64,000 nucleotides of DNA from Kluyvera genomosp. 1 (GTDB lineage: Bacteria; Pseudomonadota; Gammaproteobacteria; Enterobacterales; Enterobacteriaceae), in contig NZ_LGHZ01000027.1 in assembly GCF_001266615.1 (NCBI RefSeq), positions 31,277 to 95,276 on the forward strand, written 5' to 3'. How positions within the stretch are numbered: the stretch's first letter is position 1; every line of letters begins with the position of its first letter. Positions 7,303 through 15,619 of this stretch are shown here, one piece after another. The translations under genes and the position numbers were made by a program. Below the pieces are notes generated by a model. The model searched no databases. It was not told the DNA's origin and saw only the letters and a list, made by a program, of their open reading frames with translations.

Positions 7303-9624
7303 CTATTTACCGGTATGTGATTGCATGTTGAAGGGTTTTTGCGTCAAACCTGCACGCATGAATCTAAACCTGAGATATGAAGAAATATTATCTTCATGTG
7401 ATGAGAGTATCAACTGCCTATTACTTAACTCACAGCGTAGCAAGTCGCTTAAAGAAGCTATATTTATCTCGTCAAGAGATTGAGCTGGATCATCTATCAG
7501 AACAAGGGGGGACTTCGCATACACTTTATTAAGTGATAGGAAAAAGGCCAAGCTCAATGCCGATAGCTGTCCAGAACTCATTGACATGGTTGCGTCATGT
7601 TCTGATTTTTCTGCTGTGCAGAACCTCAGTCTATCTCCATTCCCTTCATCTATAAATAGTCCTAAGCCACGTTGATAGTTTTGGATAAGTCTACCGCTAT
7701 AAATATGGAACGTTAACTCTATATCAGCGATGGTTTTTTTAGAATAATCTTTGTTTAGTATAGTGAGTTGTTCCTTTAATGTGGTAATTTTCTGTTTAGC
7801 ATTTGTTAAGGCTTTATCCATATCTAACAAATCGTTAAGCTCTTTTTTTAAAGCTTTAAGTCTAAGATTATTCGCTTCATTCTTTTTGTATAAGAAATAT
7901 TTATCTTTTCGATTGATCTGTTCTAAGTCTATGTTGAAAACATCATCTGGTGTAGCGAATGATTCATTCAAGACTGATTCCCATCCTTCAGGAAGTGAAA
8001 TCAGCTCATTTTTCTTTTGTTGACGTATCAACGATACTAATGATTGTTTCCTTGATTCTATTTCTTCTGGTAAATCTGTAAAGGTCTGCGGGTAAGATAT
8101 TCCGATTTGAGAAAGTCTTTCATTTATTTTTTTTATTTTTTCGAATATGCTTTCTGACTTTTGTAAACTATCAAATAATTTATTGTCAAATTTAAGCTGT
8201 GTTTGTGCTTCTACCAAACGCTGAATCTCAGCATCCTTAGATTGCTTTATTTCATCGAGTTCGGCTTGTAGCTGTTTCCCTACATTATCTAATAAACTTT
8301 CTAAATATTTACTTTTAATATCGATTGCGTCTAATAGCAGATCTTTTGTGATCCAGTCATGCCCACAAAGTAGACAATGTTTTTCTGATAGAGATGTTTT
8401 CTTTTGATGTTCTTCTATTAATTTCTTTCTTGCTTGGCTAATCTCTACAAGAATAGCATTTTTCTCACCTATTTCTTTTTTGTAATTATCTCTAAGTTGT
8501 AAGTGTCTTTTAAAATCGATAATATTTATATTTGTATTATCTTTGATTTTATCAGTATCATCCTGACTTATCGAATCTTCCTTCTTACGCAAAATGCTTA
8601 AAGATAAATTCATCCCATTGTTAATCTTATTCTTTTGAGCCAGTTCCGGGTAGGCTTCAATATGATGTCCTACTTTTATTACCTCGGTTAATAGCTTTTC
8701 ATTTTTGCTTATGAAATTTTCTATTCTGGCATTATCAATAATTACGCGAAGCTGTTCTTTGTTAGTAATTAGTTTTTTTAGTAATGAAATTTTATTCTCA
8801 TTTTTTTCTGTTGTTTCAATATCAGAAAAAATTGAAGGGTTCTCAACATCCCATGACGGCGTAGTCAGATGAGTTGATATTTTTTCATACTGCACAGGAT
8901 TATTATCATTTGTTCCTGGTACACCTATCGCTTGAATTTGAGATGTAATTGAATCCCTCTTTTGAATGAAATTCAGACCGGTTGATTTCCTCGTCAATGT
9001 ACTTTGAACTCGTCCACATAAATTTATGATTTCAGTTAGTTCACTAACGTTCATCAAACCACTGATAGCATTTTTTCGCTGCCTAATACTGTTAGCAAAA
9101 ATAAATGAACTCTGTCCTTGTTCAAGATAGTTAAGAAAGTTGTAGTTATCAGTGAATTTTTCGCCTAATATTTCATCAAGTTCATTTTGTGTAATTAAGG
9201 TGCTGTTTTCGTAAGAGTCTAACAAACCTAATTTATAGAGTTTAAATATGCTAAAATTATCTGCTTTATTATTCTGTATTATTTTTAAATCTTTTGCATA
9301 TGCTCTTCGTGAAAAGTAAAGTTTCTCATTATTATCATTCGACATCTCGACACTGATTTCGATATCATCCTCTCCATTTGTTTTGTTCCAGAAAAGATTA
9401 TCACTATAATTTTTAATGCCTCCTGGCATTATTGTTTCACATAGTTGTACAATTCTTTTTATTTTTCCTGTAAACAATAATTCTAAAGCATCATATACGC
9501 TTGTTTTGCCATATCCATTAGGGCCTTCAAGTGTCAACAAAGAAGAACTCTCAAAATCGAATTCGACTTTATCAAACGCTTTGAAGTTATTTATTCTCAG
9601 CTTTGATAGCTTCCAGTTCTTCAT
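7303..9624 (-). CDS. ABC ATPase with zinc-hook motif, Rad50/RecF-like (ABC-3C system ATPase)
   Basis: 773 residues. The N-terminus has a RecF/Rad50-like fold opening (LRINNFKAFDKVEFDF) and Walker A GPNGYGKTS near residues 35-43. A long coiled-coil middle is interrupted near residue 418 by CLLC in KHCLLCGHDW, a zinc-hook-like C-x2-C. The C-terminus has the ABC signature region SMSSGQLSALSLA (about 680) and Walker B LVLIDDPAQSLDE (about 709). It is the last gene of a three-gene operon, overlapping the middle gene by 38 bases. This architecture with two unrelated partners matches the ABC-three-component conflict systems described by Aravind and colleagues, in which the ATPase probably senses or moves along nucleic acid. 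It is much more AT-rich than the core genome. Confidence 0.85.
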   Translation of the reverse strand: MKNWKLSKLRINNFKAFDKVEFDFESSSLLTLEGPNGYGKTSVYDALELLFTGKIKRIVQLCETIMPGGIKNYSDNLFWNKTNGEDDIEISVEMSNDNNEKLYFSRRAYAKDLKIIQNNKADNFSIFKLYKLGLLDSYENSTLITQNELDEILGEKFTDNYNFLNYLEQGQSSFIFANSIRQRKNAISGLMNVSELTEIINLCGRVQSTLTRKSTGLNFIQKRDSITSQIQAIGVPGTNDNNPVQYEKISTHLTTPSWDVENPSIFSDIETTEKNENKISLLKKLITNKEQLRVIIDNARIENFISKNEKLLTEVIKVGHHIEAYPELAQKNKINNGMNLSLSILRKKEDSISQDDTDKIKDNTNINIIDFKRHLQLRDNYKKEIGEKNAILVEISQARKKLIEEHQKKTSLSEKHCLLCGHDWITKDLLLDAIDIKSKYLESLLDNVGKQLQAELDEIKQSKDAEIQRLVEAQTQLKFDNKLFDSLQKSESIFEKIKKINERLSQIGISYPQTFTDLPEEIESRKQSLVSLIRQQKKNELISLPEGWESVLNESFATPDDVFNIDLEQINRKDKYFLYKKNEANNLRLKALKKELNDLLDMDKALTNAKQKITTLKEQLTILNKDYSKKTIADIELTFHIYSGRLIQNYQRGLGLFIDEGNGDRLRFCTAEKSEHDATMSMSSGQLSALSLAFFLSLNKVYAKSPLVLIDDPAQSLDEINIASLSDLLRCELSNRQLILSSHEDNISSYLRFRFMRAGLTQKPFNMQSHTGK

Positions 9625-10273
9625 TTATTAATTCCTCAATTAGCATTTCTAAATTTACATCACTTTGTTTATTTGCTGTGCTGATCTTAGTATATATCTC
9701 AGATAAATTTAATGAATCTACCAGCGTGTTGATTTGGAGATCAATTGGAACAATATCCTTTTCTATATCAGGCATTTCTAAAAAAGGTAGTTTAATGAAA
9801 ATTCTAGCTGCCATGTTATACAGGCTGGGTCGGGATGGATCTGCTTTATATGTGGAGAATTCTTCATGATCTGAGAGAACTGCTCTAAGATTATTAAAGT
9901 TCTTCCCGGAAATTAATTGATTCTCTTCATTTGAATAATACAATACATACTTTTTGAAATGATAAGCATTTTCTTCTATATCAAATATACTTTTTTCATA
10001 TTGCTTGTAATTTGAAAGCTTGTCGAGTTGAAAAACTATTATAAGATCAGTGTTTTTTGCAAAAGCTGGAGCTTCTAAAAGTTCAGTTGGGGTGTTGTTA
10101 ATAATTAACTCATTAATGAAACTCGCATCTTCAAGTTTATCAGTTCTGTAGGTTATTATATATCGACGTAATGCATCTTTCTCCTTTTTAAAAAAAGAAA
10201 TATTTTCTAGCGTACTTTCAACTTCTATAAACTGGTGATCTTCAATAGCTTGTTTTATAAAATTATTTAGCAT
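9587..10273 (-). CDS. ABC-3C middle component-like protein
   Basis: 228 residues, no signal peptide or membrane segment, rich in charged residues. It opens MLNNFIKQAIEDHQFIEVES. I do not recognise a catalytic motif. It sits between the putative CTD-component gene (11-base overlap) and the Rad50-like ATPase (38-base overlap), which is the position of the small middle component in ABC-three-component systems. The function is therefore inferred from gene order, with no recognised domain to support it. Confidence 0.6.
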   Translation of the reverse strand: MLNNFIKQAIEDHQFIEVESTLENISFFKKEKDALRRYIITYRTDKLEDASFINELIINNTPTELLEAPAFAKNTDLIIVFQLDKLSNYKQYEKSIFDIEENAYHFKKYVLYYSNEENQLISGKNFNNLRAVLSDHEEFSTYKADPSRPSLYNMAARIFIKLPFLEMPDIEKDIVPIDLQINTLVDSLNLSEIYTKISTANKQSDVNLEMLIEELINEELEAIKAENK

Positions 10274-11501
10274 TTAGTTCCGCCTCTGCTTTATCAGTAG
10301 AGATAACCCTTAAATCAAATTCCCTAACAATATGGTTATTGTTCTCTTTAGAGTCGTTAATTTTTGTGATTTTTTCTGAGGTTGCTGAAATTATCGTATC
10401 ATCTGATACTTTATAGGCTATTATATTATTATATTCATAAAGCAACGATGCAAGTGTAGCATTATCCCTTATGTGATTTTTCAACTCTTCTTGGAATGAA
10501 GTGTTTCGTCTTCTTCCATCTCTAATTGTCAACGCTGTTGGGAGATATTTATCTATTTTTTTAGAATAATGAGGCAAGCCCATTAGTTTTGGTATGTGGG
10601 ATATTGCTGATACTACATCAAGATAATCCCGGACATCATCTTCATTTATAACATTGTTTTGTCTGTGAGGCTGTAAAGAGGTATGCAATTGTATGGCAGA
10701 GTTATAATTCAAGCTATAAATAAATCTGAAAACGTTTGATATCGATTCAATTTGCTTCACGCTAAAAGCGTCCAAGTCATTATAGAACTCAGTTTCAATA
10801 ATATTTGTTATTTTTTCTTTGGTTAATAATGCTTGATATATTTCGTCTGTCCGATTAAGTGGGGGGGATATTAGTAATTCCCAAAAAATGCTACTTGAGA
10901 TTCTATTATGATATGCTGCGTAGTCTTGTTTTTGTCCATTGTGAACTAAATTATGAATTACAATTACTTTATTAGTTATTAGCTCTGAGAGTAAAGTGGA
11001 TTTTTCAATAATTAAATTTTTTGTTTTAATCAACTTGTTGGTATCTAAAAACAATTCAATTTGCTCATCAATCAATTCATTTATTTTTGATAGTAAACAG
11101 TATTTAATATCGCCATAACTGTAAAACTCCACTATTTTCCCATCATTACTTGTATAATTTTCAAAATTATCAAGTTCTTTAGCTACATGAAAATATCTGA
11201 TTGTATTTTCATCACAGTCAGTAGCTATACATGCTGCTTTATAAATAGCTTTGACATATTCAGAACGATATTGCGATAGCTTTGCTTTCACTTGATGAGT
11301 TGATATCACCTTGCCATCACAATAAATAGCAAAGTCATCTGTGCTATCTAATTGCAACTCAAAATTATCAATTATTCTCTGTTGAAATGATTTTGCCGTT
11401 AATAGTTTCAGGCAGTGATAAAGAGCTACTTTCCCTTGGTAAACAAACCCCCCCCAAGAACTGATCGCACTTTCTGGCAGTGTTTCCTCTATGTTAGACA
11501 T
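10263..11501 (-). CDS. ABC-3C C-terminal-domain component (putative effector/sensor)
   Basis: 412 residues. Residues 10-33 read ESAISSWGGFVYQGKVALYH and onward; the pattern SA..SW.GF.YQGK.ALYH.L.LL is the signature opening of ABC-three-component CTD proteins. Next comes LQLDSTDDFAIYCDGKVIST and HQVKAK, a D...HQVK arrangement resembling the core of a restriction-endonuclease-like fold; that reading is my inference. It is the first gene of the operon (this gene, middle component, ATPase), so it is probably translated first. An eight-G run (on the coding strand) sits at codons 16-18 and a seven-C run lies further in; both could slip and switch the gene off. Confidence 0.75.
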   Translation of the reverse strand: MSNIEETLPESAISSWGGFVYQGKVALYHCLKLLTAKSFQQRIIDNFELQLDSTDDFAIYCDGKVISTHQVKAKLSQYRSEYVKAIYKAACIATDCDENTIRYFHVAKELDNFENYTSNDGKIVEFYSYGDIKYCLLSKINELIDEQIELFLDTNKLIKTKNLIIEKSTLLSELITNKVIVIHNLVHNGQKQDYAAYHNRISSSIFWELLISPPLNRTDEIYQALLTKEKITNIIETEFYNDLDAFSVKQIESISNVFRFIYSLNYNSAIQLHTSLQPHRQNNVINEDDVRDYLDVVSAISHIPKLMGLPHYSKKIDKYLPTALTIRDGRRRNTSFQEELKNHIRDNATLASLLYEYNNIIAYKVSDDTIISATSEKITKINDSKENNNHIVREFDLRVISTDKAEAELNAK

Positions 11502-11679
11502 TTTTTATCCTATGAAAATTTTACTGAACATAGCTATAAATCAGAATTCTTACATAGACATACTAATCATTTTTAGTGCGATTGAAATGCAAAATGTTCA
11601 CTATCTTGCTCATAAATGTGAGAAAGTTCAATTATGAGAGCAGCTAAAGATTTTAATCGGTATATCCTTCTGTTGAGGT

Positions 11680-11955
11680 TTACTTGCCAATAACACTTAT
11701 TGATGAGTTTCCAAAGGATGCTGCTTCTACATACTCACCCCACCAGAGCATCATTTCTCTACGCAGTTCAAGGTATTGAGCACGATTGTAGGCTCTCCTG
11801 ACTTCGTAAGTATCGATATGTGCTAACGCAGCTTCAATCACATCAGGAGGAAATCCTTTCTCTTTAAGCACTGTTGAGGCAATAGCTCTCATCCCATGGC
11901 CGACAAAAAGATCTTGAAGCCCATACTTATAATGGCATGTTAGCCTCCTAAATTT
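11680..11955 (-). pseudogene. P4-type tyrosine integrase, C-terminal remnant
   Basis: From an in-frame stop at about 11956 the frame reads CHYKYGLQDLFVGHGMRAIA, then AALAHIDTYEVRRAYNRAQY and MMLWWGEYV. HGMR holds the catalytic His and Arg, and NRAQY the nucleophilic region of P4-like integrases. It parallels the intact integrase at 17.9-19.1 kb (VAHGMRSIART, AALAHSKKDEIIAAYNRAEY). About 300 N-terminal residues are missing, so this is dead. It marks the old ssrA-proximal end of an earlier element that was displaced by a later insertion. Confidence 0.85.
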
Positions 11956-12101
11956 TCACCTGTTCGAGCTGCTGATAATAATCGGAAAATATCATTATTT
12001 ACATAGGGATAAGCAACATCATTTTTCAGAATCGGCATTCAGATGCTAACATCCTGTAACATATTAATTAAATGGTGTATCCTCATTTCTATAGGAAAAA
12101 T

Positions 12102-12115
12102 CCGCTTTAAAGCGG
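12102..12115. promoter_or_regulatory. 14-bp perfect palindrome upstream of hxsD
   Basis: CCGCTTTAAAGCGG is a perfect inverted repeat 32 bases before the hxsD ATG. The size and position fit an operator for a dimeric regulator, or a small hairpin in the leader. No regulator gene is adjacent. Confidence 0.35.
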
Positions 12116-12147
12116 TTGCTGATTGTGATTATTAGTTTTGTGAGGCA

Positions 12148-12426
12148 ATGGCAATGTGCGAAAGGACGTTAAAAAAAGATGTTTATTCTGAATGGGTTAT
12201 ACGCAATAGCCTGTACTGGATGACTTCTCTTACTCAGTGGAAACTTTGTGAAGATATATCCTCCTGGACAATCTCTTTTGAAAACGATGGTCCCGAATGC
12301 CTCTATGAATTCGAGAGGCTGCTGAATGATTATGCTTTGCGAGAAAAACTACAGCATAAAACGGGGGCGTTGAGAGATTCTATTGTCCATAAAGTGCTTC
12401 GCAGTGTCGATGAAAGGCTTTCGTAA
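12148..12426 (+). CDS. hxsD: His-Xaa-Ser system protein HxsD
   Basis: 92 residues. Residues 58-66 are LLNDYALRE, the motif that gave the family its provisional name (LLNDYxLRE) before it was called HxsD. It is the first gene of hxsD-hxsB-hxsC-hxsA. The stop overlaps the hxsB start (TAATG), so translation is coupled. Small partners of radical SAM peptide-modifying enzymes often bind the precursor, so a recognition or scaffold role is plausible, but that is inference. The start could also be the second ATG two codons on. Confidence 0.88.
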   Translation: MAMCERTLKKDVYSEWVIRNSLYWMTSLTQWKLCEDISSWTISFENDGPECLYEFERLLNDYALREKLQHKTGALRDSIVHKVLRSVDERLS

Positions 12427-13814
12427 TGGAATTGATGCCATTCAATTTTGACAGATTGCCTAATGGACGGGTTTTTATAAGCAACCTCGCTGGCTTTCAT
12501 CACTTCATTAATGAGCAAGAGCTGCTTGATCTTTCTGATGAGCAAATCAGTGCGGAGCAATCAAATGCACTAGAAAGCAAGCTGTTCATAACCAACGAAA
12601 GCTCATCAGCTATTGCTCCCTATGCTTTAAGTTCTGCTTTTGCAAAACGATTGATGAATGAACTGGCGATCAGGCCAATTTTCATGATTGTGCCCACATT
12701 GCGCTGCGACCATACCTGCAAGTATTGTCAGGTCAGTAGAGCTTCAGTGAACGCCTCTGGTTATGATCTAGATCCCGATCTCATCCCTGATATCATTTCG
12801 ACTATCAAAAAAATATCGACACCACCTTACAAGATAGAGATACAGGGTGGAGAGCCACTCTTGCGGTTCGATTTAATTCAGTCTATCTATGAGCATTGTA
12901 CTGAAACGTTGGGAAGCACCGATTTTGAGATGGTGATAGTATCAAGCCTGTCTGTCTTGAATGAGGATATGCTTGAATGGTCGAGAAACAGGAACATAAC
13001 GTTCTCTATTTCGCTCGATGGAGAGGAAGTTGTTCACAACAGTAATCGAATTCTTGGTCATGGGCTTGCTTATAGTAGAACAGTATCAGGAGTAGAGGCT
13101 ATCAAACGGTCTTTAGGCGCTGGTCGCGTTGCAACGGTTACTACAGTTACTAAAGATCTTATCAGGCATCCTGAATCGATTGTCCAGGCTCACTTGTCTC
13201 TTGGCCTCAAGGACATGTTTATCCGACCTGTTAGTCCCTATGGGTTTGCACAAAAAGCATCGTTCACCTTTTCTATGGACGAATACTTAAGTTTCTATGC
13301 CTCGTTGATAGATGAAATCCTTAAGATCAACATTGAAGGGATAAGGGTTGTGGAACATTCGGCCTCCATTCATCTGAAAAGGATCTTCAATCCCGGTTTT
13401 AGTGGTTATGCGGATTTGAAGTCGCCAAGTGGGGTCGTGCTTAACAGTATTCTTTTCAATTATGACGGTCGAGTATATGGCAGCGATGAGAGCCGCATGT
13501 TGCAGAAGGTGAACCCTGAAACGGAGTTCAGTGCGGGTGAGGTTAAGACGCTATCATTTTCCAAGAGTCCTTACTATAACGCAGTATTGAGTTCATCGTT
13601 CAATTTTGCTCTGCCAGGTTGTGATACATGCGCGTATCAACCATTTTGCGGTGCAGACCCATGCCAGAACATAAGTGTACAAGGTGAGCCTGTCGGTGAT
13701 AGGAGTCGTTCAACGTTTTGTCAGTATCACAAGGGAATGTTCAGGTATCTGATGAACTCCATCTCAGAAGGTGGTCCGAAGGCTGAGATGCTAAAAGGAT
13801 GGGCATATGTCTGA
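12426..13814 (+). CDS. hxsB: Radical SAM/SPASM-like protein HxsB
   Basis: 462 residues. C94-x3-C98-x2-C101 in LRCDHTCKYCQVSR binds the radical SAM cluster; IQGGEPLLRFDLI is the GGE motif that contacts SAM. A C-terminal cysteine cluster (C399, C402, C408, C413 in CDTCAYQPFCGADPC, then FCQYH) is a SPASM-like auxiliary iron-sulfur site, as found in enzymes that modify ribosomally made peptides. HxsB and HxsC are always paired in His-Xaa-Ser systems, defined by Haft as a conserved cassette. The predicted substrate is the HxS repeat region of HxsA, made at the end of this operon. The chemistry cannot be read from sequence. Confidence 0.93.
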   Translation: MELMPFNFDRLPNGRVFISNLAGFHHFINEQELLDLSDEQISAEQSNALESKLFITNESSSAIAPYALSSAFAKRLMNELAIRPIFMIVPTLRCDHTCKYCQVSRASVNASGYDLDPDLIPDIISTIKKISTPPYKIEIQGGEPLLRFDLIQSIYEHCTETLGSTDFEMVIVSSLSVLNEDMLEWSRNRNITFSISLDGEEVVHNSNRILGHGLAYSRTVSGVEAIKRSLGAGRVATVTTVTKDLIRHPESIVQAHLSLGLKDMFIRPVSPYGFAQKASFTFSMDEYLSFYASLIDEILKINIEGIRVVEHSASIHLKRIFNPGFSGYADLKSPSGVVLNSILFNYDGRVYGSDESRMLQKVNPETEFSAGEVKTLSFSKSPYYNAVLSSSFNFALPGCDTCAYQPFCGADPCQNISVQGEPVGDRSRSTFCQYHKGMFRYLMNSISEGGPKAEMLKGWAYV

Positions 13815-14919
13815 GGTTATCAGGAACGATATCTTTCATTTTGCTTCAAAAAAGAATGTGCCCACAGGGTTCTATCGGTTATGCAAACAAAAACCAGTGA
13901 ACCCTTTATTCTTTTTGCCCAATTTGCTGGTAGTTGCTGAAAGCAATAATGATGCCATTCTACCATGCTTTGATTACTCTGTTATTAGCACTGAATTATT
14001 TGAGTCAATTGAAGATGGAGATATTGGGGTAATTAACAATGGCAATATGATCCGCGTTATTCTGTCCCGCAGAGCCAATCATAATACTGTCTTAGTAACG
14101 GAACGCTGCAATAACTTGTGTCTCTTTTGTTCGCAGCCACCAAAGAAATCAAATGATGACTGGCTACTTACCCAATCAGCCCTTGCTATCGCTTCATTTG
14201 GGTTGAATGGAGTAGTTGGGGTCAGCGGTGGTGAACCTTTGCTGTATGGAGATGATTTCCTTAACTTCATTGATTTTATCATCGAGAATTCACCAGGTAC
14301 TGCTTTGCATGTTTTAACAAACGGACGCAAATTTGCTGATACCAACTTTACTCATGAAATGGCAAAGCGAAGTAAAAAAATAAAAATCACCTTTGGTATA
14401 CCGCTCTACTCATCAAGACCACTTGTGCATGATCATTTGGTAGGAAGTGATGGCGCATTTAATGAAACGGTTAAGGGGTTAATCAATGCAGGGAACTCAG
14501 GGATTAATATCGAACTTAGAGTTATTCCGACACTGGCTAACTATACGGAATTGGATGACATCGTAGAGTTCGTTGGCCGTGTTTTCTCCAACATCAATCA
14601 GATTTCCCTTATGGGGTTGGAATCTATCGGTTGGGCGCGAAAAAACTGGTCAACAATCTTCATTGAACACAGCAGCTATAGTGAGAAAATAACCTCCGCT
14701 ATAGACGCTGCACACAGGTCAGGTATACCTCTAACAATTTTTAATTATCCTTTGTGTCATCTTCCTGAAAGAGCCTGGGAGCTTGCTGCTCAGTCGATCT
14801 CTGATTGGAAAAATTACTATCCTAAAGAATGTGATGAATGCACTCAGAAGTCTTCCTGTGCTGGTTATTTCAGTTCTTCAACGGGCCGTTTTCATCAACC
14901 ACCGAGACCAATTTTATGA
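13807..14919 (+). CDS. hxsC: Radical SAM protein HxsC
   Basis: 370 residues, overlapping hxsB by 8 bases. C101-x3-C105-x2-C108 in TERCNNLCLFCSQPPK is the cluster motif and GVSGGEPLLYGD the GGE motif. The C-terminus has C342-x2-C345 in CDECTQKSSCAGYF, an auxiliary cluster or a zinc site. It is shorter than HxsB and is its usual partner. Its final codons overlap the start of hxsA (ATGA), so enzyme and substrate are translationally linked. Confidence 0.93.
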   Translation: MSEVIRNDIFHFASKKNVPTGFYRLCKQKPVNPLFFLPNLLVVAESNNDAILPCFDYSVISTELFESIEDGDIGVINNGNMIRVILSRRANHNTVLVTERCNNLCLFCSQPPKKSNDDWLLTQSALAIASFGLNGVVGVSGGEPLLYGDDFLNFIDFIIENSPGTALHVLTNGRKFADTNFTHEMAKRSKKIKITFGIPLYSSRPLVHDHLVGSDGAFNETVKGLINAGNSGINIELRVIPTLANYTELDDIVEFVGRVFSNINQISLMGLESIGWARKNWSTIFIEHSSYSEKITSAIDAAHRSGIPLTIFNYPLCHLPERAWELAAQSISDWKNYYPKECDECTQKSSCAGYFSSSTGRFHQPPRPIL

Positions 14920-15551
14920 AAAAATTTAATTTTGCTGCTCTACTTCCGGGGTTTTTGGCACTCAATAATTCTGTATGGGCAAGTGATTCATCTACCGGAG
15001 CAAGTGATTTGCCTGGTATGACTCTTAATGAACATGATTTAGTGATAGCCCCACTTAACACCGAAGTTCCATTCTACATTGCAGGGCATCGCAGTCATAG
15101 CTCCCATCGGAGCCATAGTTCTCACCGTTCATCATCAGGTGGCGGGTACTATGGTGGCAGCACTCCCTATTATCCAAAAACATACAGCTCACCAAGTTCA
15201 TCTGGGTCTTCAAGTTCAGGAACAAGTTCCTCATCGTCCTCTTCCTCTGTGCGTTCGCTTCGTTCTAACGACAATAACAACTCTACTACTACGAATTCTG
15301 TTGGAACTACAGAAGCTAACCGTGCAAGTAATGAGCTGACTTCTGGTACAGAGAAGCGTAAGCGCTTAATCATGCGGGTTCAATTCGCTTTGCTGGACAA
15401 AGGTTATTACAACGGGAATATTGACGGCATAATGGGGCCTTCCACAAGGCAGTCAATAAAAAATTATCGCATTGCGAACGGACTACCAGTGCCCTCAAGT
15501 GAAACCTTAGATACACAGTTGTTAAATTCATTGAGTATTTTAGCTCGATAA
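14916..15551 (+). CDS. hxsA: His-Xaa-Ser repeat protein HxsA (secreted substrate)
   Basis: 211 residues from the ATG overlapping the hxsC stop; an open frame extends upstream but inside hxsC. Residues 1-22 (MKKFNFAALLPGFLALNNSVWA) are a Sec signal peptide. Residues 58-72 are five uninterrupted His-x-Ser triplets (HRS HSS HRS HSS HRS), followed by a Gly/Tyr stretch and a long Ser-rich linker. Residues about 145-211 (LLDKGYYNGNIDGIMGPSTR and onward) are a peptidoglycan-binding domain of the PG_binding_1 type. So the product is exported, tethered to the cell wall, and carries a repeat that HxsB and HxsC probably modify. Its biological role is unknown. Confidence 0.93.
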   Translation: MKKFNFAALLPGFLALNNSVWASDSSTGASDLPGMTLNEHDLVIAPLNTEVPFYIAGHRSHSSHRSHSSHRSSSGGGYYGGSTPYYPKTYSSPSSSGSSSSGTSSSSSSSSVRSLRSNDNNNSTTTNSVGTTEANRASNELTSGTEKRKRLIMRVQFALLDKGYYNGNIDGIMGPSTRQSIKNYRIANGLPVPSSETLDTQLLNSLSILAR

Positions 15552-15619
15552 ATCAAGTATATTAAAAATTATTCACTTTAACATTAACTTGTATGAATAT
15601 ATATTTCAGAGGCGATTAA

